Origin: Candidatus Margulisiibacteriota bacterium
Lineage (GTDB): Bacteria > Margulisbacteria > Termititenacia > Termititenacales > Termititenacaceae
DNA length: 15,216 nt
Assembly: GCA_031267055.1 (NCBI GenBank)
Contig: JAIRZV010000081.1
Coordinates: 1 to 15,216 of the forward strand
Direction of reading: 5' to 3'
Positions 7,573-13,872 of the stretch are shown here, in pieces. The notes beneath the pieces are model-generated. The model worked only from the letters and a program-made list of their open reading frames with translations. It did no database searches and was not told the origin of the DNA. Within the stretch, counting starts at the first letter, position 1, and the number at the start of each line of letters is the position of its first letter. The position numbers were made by a program, and so were the translations under genes.

Positions 7573-7643
7573 CAAAACAAAATTTATTTTCCCGTTGCGG
7601 CTACGCCATGTAGAGTAATGTGGCATGGTTGAATACTAAACCA

Positions 7644-8408
7644 CTACACGACTTTTATAATGTATATGACAGCATAGTAAGCCGGCAGAGTACTGACGCT
7701 GAACGCCTGACCAGTACCGGCGTTGTCCGTCGAGCCGCTGATACTGCCGCCGGTAATACTGCCGGTAATGTTGCCGGAGATATTGTGTCCATGCGCGGCG
7801 ACGGCCACTGCTTTGCTGTCAGAGGAAAAACTATGCTCGTGAGCGTCGGCGTTATTTATTGTAATACCTGTTTTGGCGGATTCTGTATAGCCAGTGGCTT
7901 CGTGAGCGTTATTTGATTGAGTAGGAGTTTGTTCATCTTTGGACTCGAGATGAGAAAGCTTTATTGAATGACTGTGCCCCGGATCGGTAATGCCGTGGCT
8001 ATGACCACCTGCCGACGCTGCTTTGCCAGTTAAAATATGCTCATGTGAACCACCTTCAGCAACTTTTAGACCGGACGAATCCAGACTAAGAGTGGGACTA
8101 CCAAAAGACAGTCCGGTCGTTCCATGATTATGCGACGGCAAATTAGTTGTTTGTAAAGTCACGTCTCGGCTGTCCGCGCCGCCCTCAGCACCGGAACTTT
8201 CCGCACCGCGCAGAAATTTATTGGTCAGATCCGGTATAGTCGGATCTGCGGCATGATTGGCGGCGTTGCAGACTTTCCAGATAGTTTTAAATTCCGCGCT
8301 GGTTGTGCTCCACGCCGTGGAACTAAAAGTTAGTATTGCGCCTTTCGGGAAAAAAGTCAGATTATTGATGTCACTCGCCAGCATCGGCTGACCTGTCGCT
8401 ATAGTCAT
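7644..8408 (-). CDS. Phage tail-collar / tail-fibre-tip-like protein (cassette copy 1)
   Basis: A 254 aa protein resembling phage tail-collar and short-tail-fibre tips. After a short leader, a collar-like core begins PKGAILTFSS (21-30) and runs through WKVCNAA and IPDLTNKFLRGA (58-69), the hallmark of that domain. It continues VTLQTTNLPSHNHG and a Gly/Ser/His-rich region. Six HxH motifs lie at 93, 122, 136, 145, 190 and 206; in T4-type fibres HxH motifs of a trimer coordinate metal ions along the shaft. It ends with FSVSTLPAYYAVIYIIKVV, a typical fibre-tip C-terminus. No signal peptide or membrane segment is present. The start has AGGGGG seven bases before ATG. It is divergent from an HTH gene and paralogous to 13856-14686. 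The host structure or binding target is unknown, and no other phage genes are near. Confidence 0.8.
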   Translation of the reverse strand: MTIATGQPMLASDINNLTFFPKGAILTFSSTAWSTTSAEFKTIWKVCNAANHAADPTIPDLTNKFLRGAESSGAEGGADSRDVTLQTTNLPSHNHGTTGLSFGSPTLSLDSSGLKVAEGGSHEHILTGKAASAGGHSHGITDPGHSHSIKLSHLESKDEQTPTQSNNAHEATGYTESAKTGITINNADAHEHSFSSDSKAVAVAAHGHNISGNITGSITGGSISGSTDNAGTGQAFSVSTLPAYYAVIYIIKVV

Positions 8409-8415
8409 AAAAATA

Positions 8416-8423
8416 CCCCCTTA
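8416..8423 (-). promoter_or_regulatory. Ribosome binding site of tail-like gene 1
   Basis: The minus strand reads TAAGGGGG, seven bases before ATG at 8408. The same TAAGGGGG occurs six bases before the ATG of the second tail-like gene (14693-14700), showing that the translation start region is conserved between the two cassettes. Confidence 0.7.
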
Positions 8424-8427
8424 TTTA

Positions 8428-8457
8428 TTTATATTTAGTAATATTGTTGATTAACAA
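8428..8457 (-). promoter_or_regulatory. Candidate promoter of tail-like gene 1
   Basis: On the minus strand TTGTTA (complement of 8452-8457) is followed by 18 bases and TATAAA (complement of 8428-8433). The predicted start at about 8421 would leave a very short leader just holding the AGGGGG site. The -35 element abuts the dyad at 8457-8472, so one bound repressor could control both divergent promoters. Confidence 0.4.
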
Positions 8458-8472
8458 TTGTGATTTCACAAT
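8457..8472. promoter_or_regulatory. Perfect 7-2-7 dyad, likely HTH operator (copy 1)
   Basis: ATTGTGA-TT-TCACAAT, a perfect palindrome in the divergent promoter region. Its right half contains the -35 hexamer TTCACA of the HTH gene and its left edge abuts the -35 of the tail-like gene. The centre is 42.5 bases upstream of the HTH ATG. A dyad of the same shape and position occurs in copy 2. Binding by the adjacent HTH protein is inferred. Confidence 0.6.
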
Positions 8473-8493
8473 GCTAATTAACATCAGTATAAT
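8465..8493 (+). promoter_or_regulatory. Promoter of HTH gene 1
   Basis: TTCACA (8465-8470), 17-base spacer, TATAAT (8488-8493): close to the sigma-70 consensus. Transcription would start near 8500, leaving a leader of only about 6 bases before ATG at 8507 and no Shine-Dalgarno sequence. The -35 lies within the dyad, which points to autorepression. Confidence 0.65.
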
Positions 8494-8506
8494 CTAACAT
8501 TTAATA

Positions 8507-8755
8507 ATGTCAATAGCCAAACTAAAAGAAGATTTCAATTTTAAATATGATTCGACGGACATCGGCAAACATATAGCTAACTTGAGAAAGGCAAAAAAAT
8601 GGAGTCTGCACAAATTGTCTTATGAGTCCTGTATCGATATAGCTGTATTAACGCGCGTTGAAAGAGGCATAGCCTCACCGGTGCTGGACACTTTACTTAA
8701 GATCATTGACGGTCTGGGTCTGACACCCGCGCAGTTTTGGAAAAAATTTAATTGA
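8507..8755 (+). CDS. Xre-type HTH transcriptional regulator (cassette copy 1)
   Basis: An 82 aa single-domain Cro/C1-type DNA-binding protein. Helix 1 is around IGKHIANLRKAK (19-30), the HTH is SLHKLSYESCIDIAVLTRVERG (split here at residues 33-54), and the end is TLLKIIDGLGLTPAQF then WKKFN. The shape matches small Xre regulators that bind a palindrome as dimers. It has no effector domain. It is divergent from the tail-like gene across a 98-base intergenic region that holds a good promoter and a perfect dyad, so it most likely represses itself and perhaps the tail-like gene. An ungapped hand comparison with the second HTH protein (14762-15016) gives 33 identities over the last 73 residues. 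The recognition segment differs (IDIAVLTR versus VTRAVLMR), which fits the different dyad sequences. Confidence 0.9.
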   Translation: MSIAKLKEDFNFKYDSTDIGKHIANLRKAKKWSLHKLSYESCIDIAVLTRVERGIASPVLDTLLKIIDGLGLTPAQFWKKFN

Positions 8756-8771
8756 GCCGCGAAAATTTTCC

Positions 8772-8800
8772 TTGCTATCGCGTTAAAAATATGTTAACTT
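8772..8800 (+). promoter_or_regulatory. Promoter of the homospermidine operon
   Basis: TTGCTA (8772-8777), 17-base spacer, then TAACTT (8795-8800) preceded by TGT, giving an extended -10. Transcription would start near 8807, leaving a leader of about 33 bases that holds GGAG and AAGAG before the TTG start at 8840. Confidence 0.5.
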
Positions 8801-8839
8801 TTTGCGCGTGGGGAGATTTATTTGGAGTGAAGAGAAAAA

Positions 8840-10300
8840 TTGAAAATAAAATTTGACGGAAAAATTTTAGTCATCGGCTGCGGTGGTGTGTCGCAATGTT
8901 TTTTGCCTCTGCTCGTCAAGCATCTGGAGATGCCGTTGCACAAAATAACGGTCATCGATTTTGTTGACAAAAGCAAAGCCATCGCCGCTGTTCTCAAGAC
9001 CGGTGTCAATTTCAAAAAAGACCGCGTCACACAGGAAAATATCGACAGCAAACTCGCCGAATATGTCGGCAATGGCGACATCATTATTGATCTGGCGTGG
9101 AATATCGACTGCAACACGATTTTGCAATGGTGCCACGATCACAATGTCCGCTACATCAATACCTCTGTCGAGGAGTGGGATCCTTACGGCAACGCGGAAA
9201 ATATTCCTCCGCCACAGCGCACTCTTTATTACCGCCAGATGCAGATCCGCGAGATGCTGGCCAGCTGGCCGGAAAAAAGCCCGTCGGCGGTCATTGACCA
9301 CGGCGCCAATCCCGGACTGGTGTCGCATTTCGTCAAAGTCGCGCTGGTCGATATCGCCAATAAACTTTTGCAGGACAAACCAAAAGACGCGCGCGCGGAA
9401 AATCTAAAAGAATATTTGCGCGCGGAAAACTGGTCGAAAATTTCCCAGACGCTCGGCGTGAAAGTCATACACATCAGCGAGCGTGACACGCAGGTCATCG
9501 ACAAGCCTAAACAGCTCAACGAATTTGTGAACACCTGGAGCATCGAAGGTTTTTACGAAGAAAGTATCGCACCGGCGGAGCTGGGCTGGGGCACGCACGA
9601 GCTGGCTCTGCCGCCGCACGCGCTGACGCACAGTTACGGCCCGCAAAATCAGATCTGCCTCACGCGCATGGGTGTGAAAACCAAAGTGCGCAGCTGGGTG
9701 CCCTGCGGCGAGATCACCGGCATGGTTATCCGCCACGGCGAGGCTTTTTCGATCTCGGATTATTTAACTGTGTGGAATGGCGCCGAGCCGGTGTACCGCC
9801 CGACCGTGCATTACGCTTACTGCCCTTGTGATGGTGCACAGCTTTCTATCGCCGAGCTGGAAATGCGGCAGTTTAAAATACAGGAGAAACAGCGGCTTTT
9901 GGCGGACGAAATTATCGACGGGCACGACGAGCTGGGTGTGTTGCTCATGGGGCACGATTTCAAATCCTGGTGGACTGGCAGTTTGCTGGACATTCATACC
10001 GCGCGCAAACTTGCGCCGCATCAGAACGCCACGACTTTGCAAGTAGCCTGCTCGGTGCTGGGCGCGCTTTTTTGGCTGATCCGCAATCCGCAAGAAGGCG
10101 TGAAAAATCCCGATCAGCTGCCGTACAAAGAAGTGCTGGAAGTTGCCAAGCCTTATCTCGGCGAATTTGTTTCTCTGCCGTCGAACTGGGACCCGACCCA
10201 AAACCGTCGCGATATCGATATGTTCAATAAATACCGCCGGCAGCCGCGGCGCATTGACGAAAGTTTGATGTGGCAGTTTAATACGTTCTTGGTGGAATAA
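8840..10300 (+). CDS. hss: Homospermidine synthase
   Basis: A 486 aa saccharopine-dehydrogenase-fold enzyme that joins two putrescines (NAD+ as a recycled cofactor, ammonia released) to make sym-homospermidine. A Rossmann loop VIGCGGVS (11-18) opens the protein. It then matches, from memory, the Blastochloris-type enzyme: GANPGLVSHFVK, IHISERDTQ, NTWSIEGFYEES, PAELGWGTHE, VRSWVPCGE, YRPTVHYAYCPCD, IIDGHDELGVLLMGHD and APHQNATTLQV. These distinguish it from carboxynorspermidine or saccharopine dehydrogenases, which share only the fold. The start is TTG at 8840, with AAGAG five bases and GGAG twelve bases upstream; there is no better in-frame start. It is followed after 21 bases by an ornithine decarboxylase that can supply putrescine, which strongly supports the assignment. 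Confidence 0.93.
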   Translation: MKIKFDGKILVIGCGGVSQCFLPLLVKHLEMPLHKITVIDFVDKSKAIAAVLKTGVNFKKDRVTQENIDSKLAEYVGNGDIIIDLAWNIDCNTILQWCHDHNVRYINTSVEEWDPYGNAENIPPPQRTLYYRQMQIREMLASWPEKSPSAVIDHGANPGLVSHFVKVALVDIANKLLQDKPKDARAENLKEYLRAENWSKISQTLGVKVIHISERDTQVIDKPKQLNEFVNTWSIEGFYEESIAPAELGWGTHELALPPHALTHSYGPQNQICLTRMGVKTKVRSWVPCGEITGMVIRHGEAFSISDYLTVWNGAEPVYRPTVHYAYCPCDGAQLSIAELEMRQFKIQEKQRLLADEIIDGHDELGVLLMGHDFKSWWTGSLLDIHTARKLAPHQNATTLQVACSVLGALFWLIRNPQEGVKNPDQLPYKEVLEVAKPYLGEFVSLPSNWDPTQNRRDIDMFNKYRRQPRRIDESLMWQFNTFLVE

Positions 10301-10308
10301 AAAACCGC

Positions 10309-10314
10309 AGGAGG
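10309..10314 (+). promoter_or_regulatory. Ribosome binding site fixing a TTG start
   Basis: AGGAGG, a perfect Shine-Dalgarno core, lies seven bases before the TTG at 10322. It is what supports reading the decarboxylase from a TTG codon. Confidence 0.8.
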
Positions 10315-10321
10315 CAGATAA

Positions 10322-11506
10322 TTGGCACACGAGGAACCTGAGGGCGCGGAGATCCGCCAGCCCAGTATCAAAGCGCCGAAAACCCGCGAAGGCATCGAGT
10401 CGCTGATCCGCAAATTAGTCAAAGAGCACAACACCCCTTTATTACTTATTTTAAAAAGCGTTTTAAGCAAACAGTTTTATTGTTTCAAAAAAAAGCTGCC
10501 CAACATCGAGCCGTTTTATGCGATCAAGTCCAATCCCAACGCGCAGGTTTTGAAACATTTTGTCAGTCTGGGCTGCGCGTTCGACGTGGCCAGCGCCAAA
10601 GAAATCGAGTGGGTTTTGCGCGCCGGCGCCAAGCCGCGCAATATCGTTTTTGCCAACACTATAAAATCCGAAGCCGATTTGCAGTACGCGCATTGCCACA
10701 AAATCGATTTACTGACTTTTGACAACGAGTTGGAGTTATATAAAATCGCCAAATTTTGCCCCAAGGCCAGAGTGGTCTTGCGCATCAAAGTCGCCAATAT
10801 TGGCAGCGTGGTGCAGCTCTCGCTCAAATTCGGCGCCGATCCGGAGCAGGCGACTTATCTGCTGAAAAAAGCACGCTCGCTGGGGCTGCACCCGGAAGGC
10901 GTCAGTTTTCACGTCGGCTCGCAATGTACGAATATCAACAATTATATTCAAGCGCTGGAAGTGTCCGCCAAGATTTTTGTGGAAGCGGAAAACACCGGCA
11001 TTTATCTCAAACTACTGGATATCGGCGGCGGTTTTCCGATCAAACATTTTGACGACGAGGACGGCACGGTTTTTGAAAAAATGGCCAGCACTTTGCGCAA
11101 AGAAATCAAGCGGCTTTTCAAAGGTTACGACAAACTGCGCATCATCGCCGAGCCGGGGCGATTTTTTTGCGGACCGGCCGGCATACTTATCACGCAGGTC
11201 GTCGGCAAGGCTTTCCGCGACAACAAATATTATTACTATATTAATGACGGCGTGTATCAGGATTTTTCCGGCGTGATTTTCGATCACTGCAAATATGAAT
11301 TCAAAACGCTGAAACGCGGGCCAAAACTGCTCTGCACAATCGCCGGACCGACCTGCGATTCGCTGGACATTATTTCGCTGACCGAGGAATTGCCGGAGCT
11401 GGACATCGGCAACGTCATTTACGTCAAAAACATCGGGGCGTATTCCTGCGCCAGCGCAGTGCCGACTTTCAACGGCTTTGCGCCTGCTAAAATCTTAGTT
11501 GTCTGA
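10322..11506 (+). CDS. odc: PLP-dependent ornithine decarboxylase (alanine racemase fold)
   Basis: A 394 aa type III PLP decarboxylase that converts L-ornithine to putrescine. The PLP lysine is K69 in PFYAIKSN, H197 lies in FHVGSQ, the glycine loop is DIGGGFP (233-239), and the phosphate-binding motif is EPGRFF (277-282). The segments NDGVYQDFSGVIFDH, GPTCDSLD (342-349, with C345-D346) and GAYSCASAVPTFNGF are ODC-specific; the C-D pair corresponds to the catalytic Cys and substrate-binding Asp of eukaryotic ODC. Carboxynorspermidine and diaminopimelate decarboxylases lack this exact set. The start is TTG at 10322 with AGGAGG upstream. It lies 21 bases after homospermidine synthase and 3 bases before the M48 gene, within one operon. 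Some family members also accept lysine, which the sequence cannot exclude. Confidence 0.92.
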   Translation: MAHEEPEGAEIRQPSIKAPKTREGIESLIRKLVKEHNTPLLLILKSVLSKQFYCFKKKLPNIEPFYAIKSNPNAQVLKHFVSLGCAFDVASAKEIEWVLRAGAKPRNIVFANTIKSEADLQYAHCHKIDLLTFDNELELYKIAKFCPKARVVLRIKVANIGSVVQLSLKFGADPEQATYLLKKARSLGLHPEGVSFHVGSQCTNINNYIQALEVSAKIFVEAENTGIYLKLLDIGGGFPIKHFDDEDGTVFEKMASTLRKEIKRLFKGYDKLRIIAEPGRFFCGPAGILITQVVGKAFRDNKYYYYINDGVYQDFSGVIFDHCKYEFKTLKRGPKLLCTIAGPTCDSLDIISLTEELPELDIGNVIYVKNIGAYSCASAVPTFNGFAPAKILVV

Positions 11507-11509
11507 TTA

Positions 11510-12946
11510 ATGAAAAAACTTGTTTTAGTAATTTTATTCAGCGCGCTTTTGCTGACCGGCTGTGGGATCAATCCGGTCACTGGCGGCTACACGCTCAATT
11601 TTTACTCTGACGCGCAGGAATATCAAATGGGCGAGGAGTATCACCCACAGCTCGTCGCGCAATACGGCGAATATGCAGATCAAAATCTGCGCAATTACGT
11701 GCAGGACATTGTGAATCGTCTGGGCGACGCGTCGCACCGGCCGGATCTGAATTACCGCGTAACTTTACTGGACACACCGGAGATCAACGCTTTTGCCATA
11801 CCGGGCGGCCGCGTTTATGTCTGTCGCGGCTTGCTGATCTACATCAATTCCGAAGCGGAATTGGCCGGCGTCATGGGACACGAGATCGGCCACGTCACCG
11901 CCAAACACAGCGTGCAACAAATGTCCAAACAGCAGGGGCTTGATTTTGGCCTGCTGCTCGGCGCGTTATTTCTGGCCAAAGACAGCGAACAAAACGCGCA
12001 AAATTTTCTCAATCTCGGCGGCACGGTTTCCAATCTGGCCATGCTCTCCTACAGCCGCGAAGACGAAATGGCGGCTGACCGGCTGGGCGTCGAGTACGCG
12101 CACAAAGCCGGCTTTAGTCCGCTGGGTGTCGGCCAAGTAATGAAAATGTTCGAGAGAATGAGCGGCAAACAAAGCGAATTTAAGCTCCTGCTTTCTTCAC
12201 ACCCCGCTTCAGAAACACGCAGCAAGCAGGCGCGCATCGAAGTAAACAAGCTAGCCGAAAATCAAAACATCAATCGCGAATTGGACCGCGACGCCTATCT
12301 GGGAAAAATCAAAAACATTATCACCGGCCGCAATCCCGAGCGCGGCGTCGTCAACAATGGAAATTTTTACAGCACGCGGCATCAGCTGGCGTTCAACGGC
12401 GGCAGCGGCAAATTCAGTTTGGACAATAGCTATTTAATGGCCTGGCAAAATCCGCAGCAAACCGCGGCGGTACATCTTGAGATGCTGGAGATGAACAACA
12501 ATCCTGAAAAAACCAAGACCACGCAGATGGAAAAAAACTTGGGCGCTACCGCGCACACTGTCGCCGGCCGCAACTGGAACAACAGCCGCGGCAACATCTA
12601 TATTTATTTGGCGCAGGCCAAAGACGGTCGTTATCAAGTCAGTCAGTATTTTAATATTTACCGCGGCAAGATGCTCTGCCTCACGGTCATGGAAAAATTG
12701 TCCGGACAACAGACCACGCTGGCCAATCTCGACTCCGCGCTGCAAAATCTGCGGCCGCTCTCCACCACTGAAGCCGAACAGCTCAAACCGCCGCGGCTGG
12801 AAATCTACACGATACGCGCTGGCGACACCTGGGAAAATCTAGCCCAAATTTATTTTTCTCCAGCCGAAGCGCAAAGACTGGCGTGGTTCAACGGCTGTGA
12901 GCTAACCGATAGCCTGCCGGAAAAAATTAAGTTAGGATTGTTCTAA
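11510..12946 (+). CDS. M48-family metalloprotease lipoprotein with LysM-like C-terminus
   Basis: A 478 aa BepA/YfgC-like zinc protease. The signal sequence ends in the lipobox LLTGC with Cys18, so it should be a lipoprotein outside the inner membrane. The M48 catalytic site is HEIGH (124-128), with the third ligand E186 and partner D190 in REDEMAADRLG, and SSHPASETRSKQ (229-240) follows. BepA-type enzymes degrade or assist misassembled outer-membrane proteins, which fits a diderm cell. The C-terminus, about 430-478, reads IYTIRAGDTWENLAQIYF and resembles a LysM-like peptidoglycan-binding motif; the roughly 190 residues between are not recognised. The ATG is 3 bases after the odc stop, and the radical SAM gene starts 4 bases beyond its end, so all four genes are probably co-transcribed. 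Confidence 0.92.
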   Translation: MKKLVLVILFSALLLTGCGINPVTGGYTLNFYSDAQEYQMGEEYHPQLVAQYGEYADQNLRNYVQDIVNRLGDASHRPDLNYRVTLLDTPEINAFAIPGGRVYVCRGLLIYINSEAELAGVMGHEIGHVTAKHSVQQMSKQQGLDFGLLLGALFLAKDSEQNAQNFLNLGGTVSNLAMLSYSREDEMAADRLGVEYAHKAGFSPLGVGQVMKMFERMSGKQSEFKLLLSSHPASETRSKQARIEVNKLAENQNINRELDRDAYLGKIKNIITGRNPERGVVNNGNFYSTRHQLAFNGGSGKFSLDNSYLMAWQNPQQTAAVHLEMLEMNNNPEKTKTTQMEKNLGATAHTVAGRNWNNSRGNIYIYLAQAKDGRYQVSQYFNIYRGKMLCLTVMEKLSGQQTTLANLDSALQNLRPLSTTEAEQLKPPRLEIYTIRAGDTWENLAQIYFSPAEAQRLAWFNGCELTDSLPEKIKLGLF

Positions 12947-12950
12947 TTTT

Positions 12951-13658
12951 ATGCCACGTCAAGGAAATGAAACCAGTTGTCTTTTTGGTCCCGTCAATTC
13001 GCGGCGGCTGGGACGCAGTCTGGGTATCGATCTCGTCAAATTCAAAACTTGCACTCTGAATTGCGTGTTTTGCGAATGTGGCCGAACTACGCAATTGAGC
13101 GTTGAGCGGCAGGTGTTTGTTCCCACGGAAAAAGTTTTAAAAGAACTGAACGTTTTTTTAAACGGCGGCGACACACAGCCGCCAGAAGTTCTGACTTTTT
13201 CCGGTGGCGGAGAGCCGACATTGGCCGCCAATCTCGGCGAAATTATCGCGGCGCTCAAAACAAATTATCCGCAATACAAACTTTGTCTATTGACCAATTC
13301 CACTCTGCTTTCCGACAGTCAGGTGCGCGCGGAAATAAAGCCGGTCGATATTATCATACCCTCGCTCAACACCGTCTCGCCAGTGGTTTTTCAAAAAATC
13401 AATCGGCCGGCCGCCGGCATCACACCGGAAAAAATCTTGAGCGGCCTGCTCGATCTGCGGCGGGAGTACACCGGCCAATTACTGCTGGAAATTTTTATCG
13501 TGCCGGAGATCAACGATACACCGCAGGAACTCGCCTTATTGCGCGAAGCCGCCGCATTGCTCAAACCGGACGGTGTACAACTCAATTCGCTCGACCGCGC
13601 AGGTTCGGAAGATTGGGTCCAGCCGGTGTCCGCGGAAAACATGCAAAAAATCAAATAA
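12951..13658 (+). CDS. Radical SAM protein, wyosine-synthase-like (COG0731) family
   Basis: A 235 aa radical SAM protein. The 4Fe-4S cluster motif CTLNCVFC has cysteines at 34, 38 and 41, preceded by FGPVNSRRLGRSLGID and followed by ECGRTT, the typical opening of the COG0731 group. The SAM-contact motif FSGGGEPT lies at 83-90, and the TIM-barrel strands continue to about 220 with LLLEIFIVP and VQLNSLDR. The substrate is unknown; archaeal relatives act in wyosine tRNA modification, but bacterial members are uncharacterised. It ends abruptly at ENMQKIK and looks slightly short for the family. In-frame codons continue after the TAA for another 13 residues with a plausible C-terminal character. 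It is the last gene of the polyamine/M48 operon. Confidence 0.88.
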   Translation: MPRQGNETSCLFGPVNSRRLGRSLGIDLVKFKTCTLNCVFCECGRTTQLSVERQVFVPTEKVLKELNVFLNGGDTQPPEVLTFSGGGEPTLAANLGEIIAALKTNYPQYKLCLLTNSTLLSDSQVRAEIKPVDIIIPSLNTVSPVVFQKINRPAAGITPEKILSGLLDLRREYTGQLLLEIFIVPEINDTPQELALLREAAALLKPDGVQLNSLDRAGSEDWVQPVSAENMQKIK

Positions 13659-13710
13659 TTTTTCAAAGATTTTAATACGAATTATTATTTACAACGATGA
13701 GGCTTATCAA

Positions 13711-13872
13711 TTGAAAATCAATACGACTAAAATTACCAAACTGGAAATGTACGACAAGTTAGCCGTTTCGCAAGCCGAAGTCGCCTCAGGTCAAAAATTG
13801 CTTCCGCTAGAAGAAGTGTTCGCCAAATACAAAAAGCAATATGGGAAATCCTATATCAAGCGACTTTCATGA
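13711..13872 (+). CDS. Small antitoxin-like protein, no toxin partner
   Basis: A 53 aa protein read from TTG at 13711, chosen because ATGAGG ends eight bases upstream; a longer upstream frame has no such signal. The sequence contains LEMYDKLAVSQAEVASGQKL then LPLEEVFAKYKKQYGK. This pattern (LYxxLAxSxxDIxxGxxxPxEEV) resembles the C-terminal toxin-binding part of RelB/Phd-type type II antitoxins, without the usual N-terminal DNA-binding part. A toxin gene normally follows at once. Here the last 17 bases instead overlap the end of a convergent tail-like gene, so it may be a remnant cut off from its toxin. Both the start and the family call are moderate. Confidence 0.55.
   Translation: MKINTTKITKLEMYDKLAVSQAEVASGQKLLPLEEVFAKYKKQYGKSYIKRLS

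Noticed and set aside
7644..8408. Tail-like protein as a diversity-generating retroelement target
   Set aside because: No reverse transcriptase, no template repeat and no adenine-rich variable 3' repeat is visible in the window; diversity between the two copies is spread over the whole protein.
8840..10300. Carboxynorspermidine or saccharopine dehydrogenase for the first polyamine gene
   Set aside because: The same Rossmann family, but the internal motifs (PAELGWGTHE, DGHDELGVLL, APHQNAT) are those of homospermidine synthase, and the adjacent enzyme is an ornithine, not carboxynorspermidine, decarboxylase.
9764..10330. 188-residue minus-strand frame opposite homospermidine synthase
   Set aside because: Antisense shadow of a conserved gene; no start signal or recognisable domain.
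13573..13710. N-terminal extension of the antitoxin-like gene into the radical SAM gene
   Set aside because: It overlaps the radical SAM coding sequence in another frame and lacks a ribosome binding site, whereas the TTG at 13711 has ATGAGG at proper distance.
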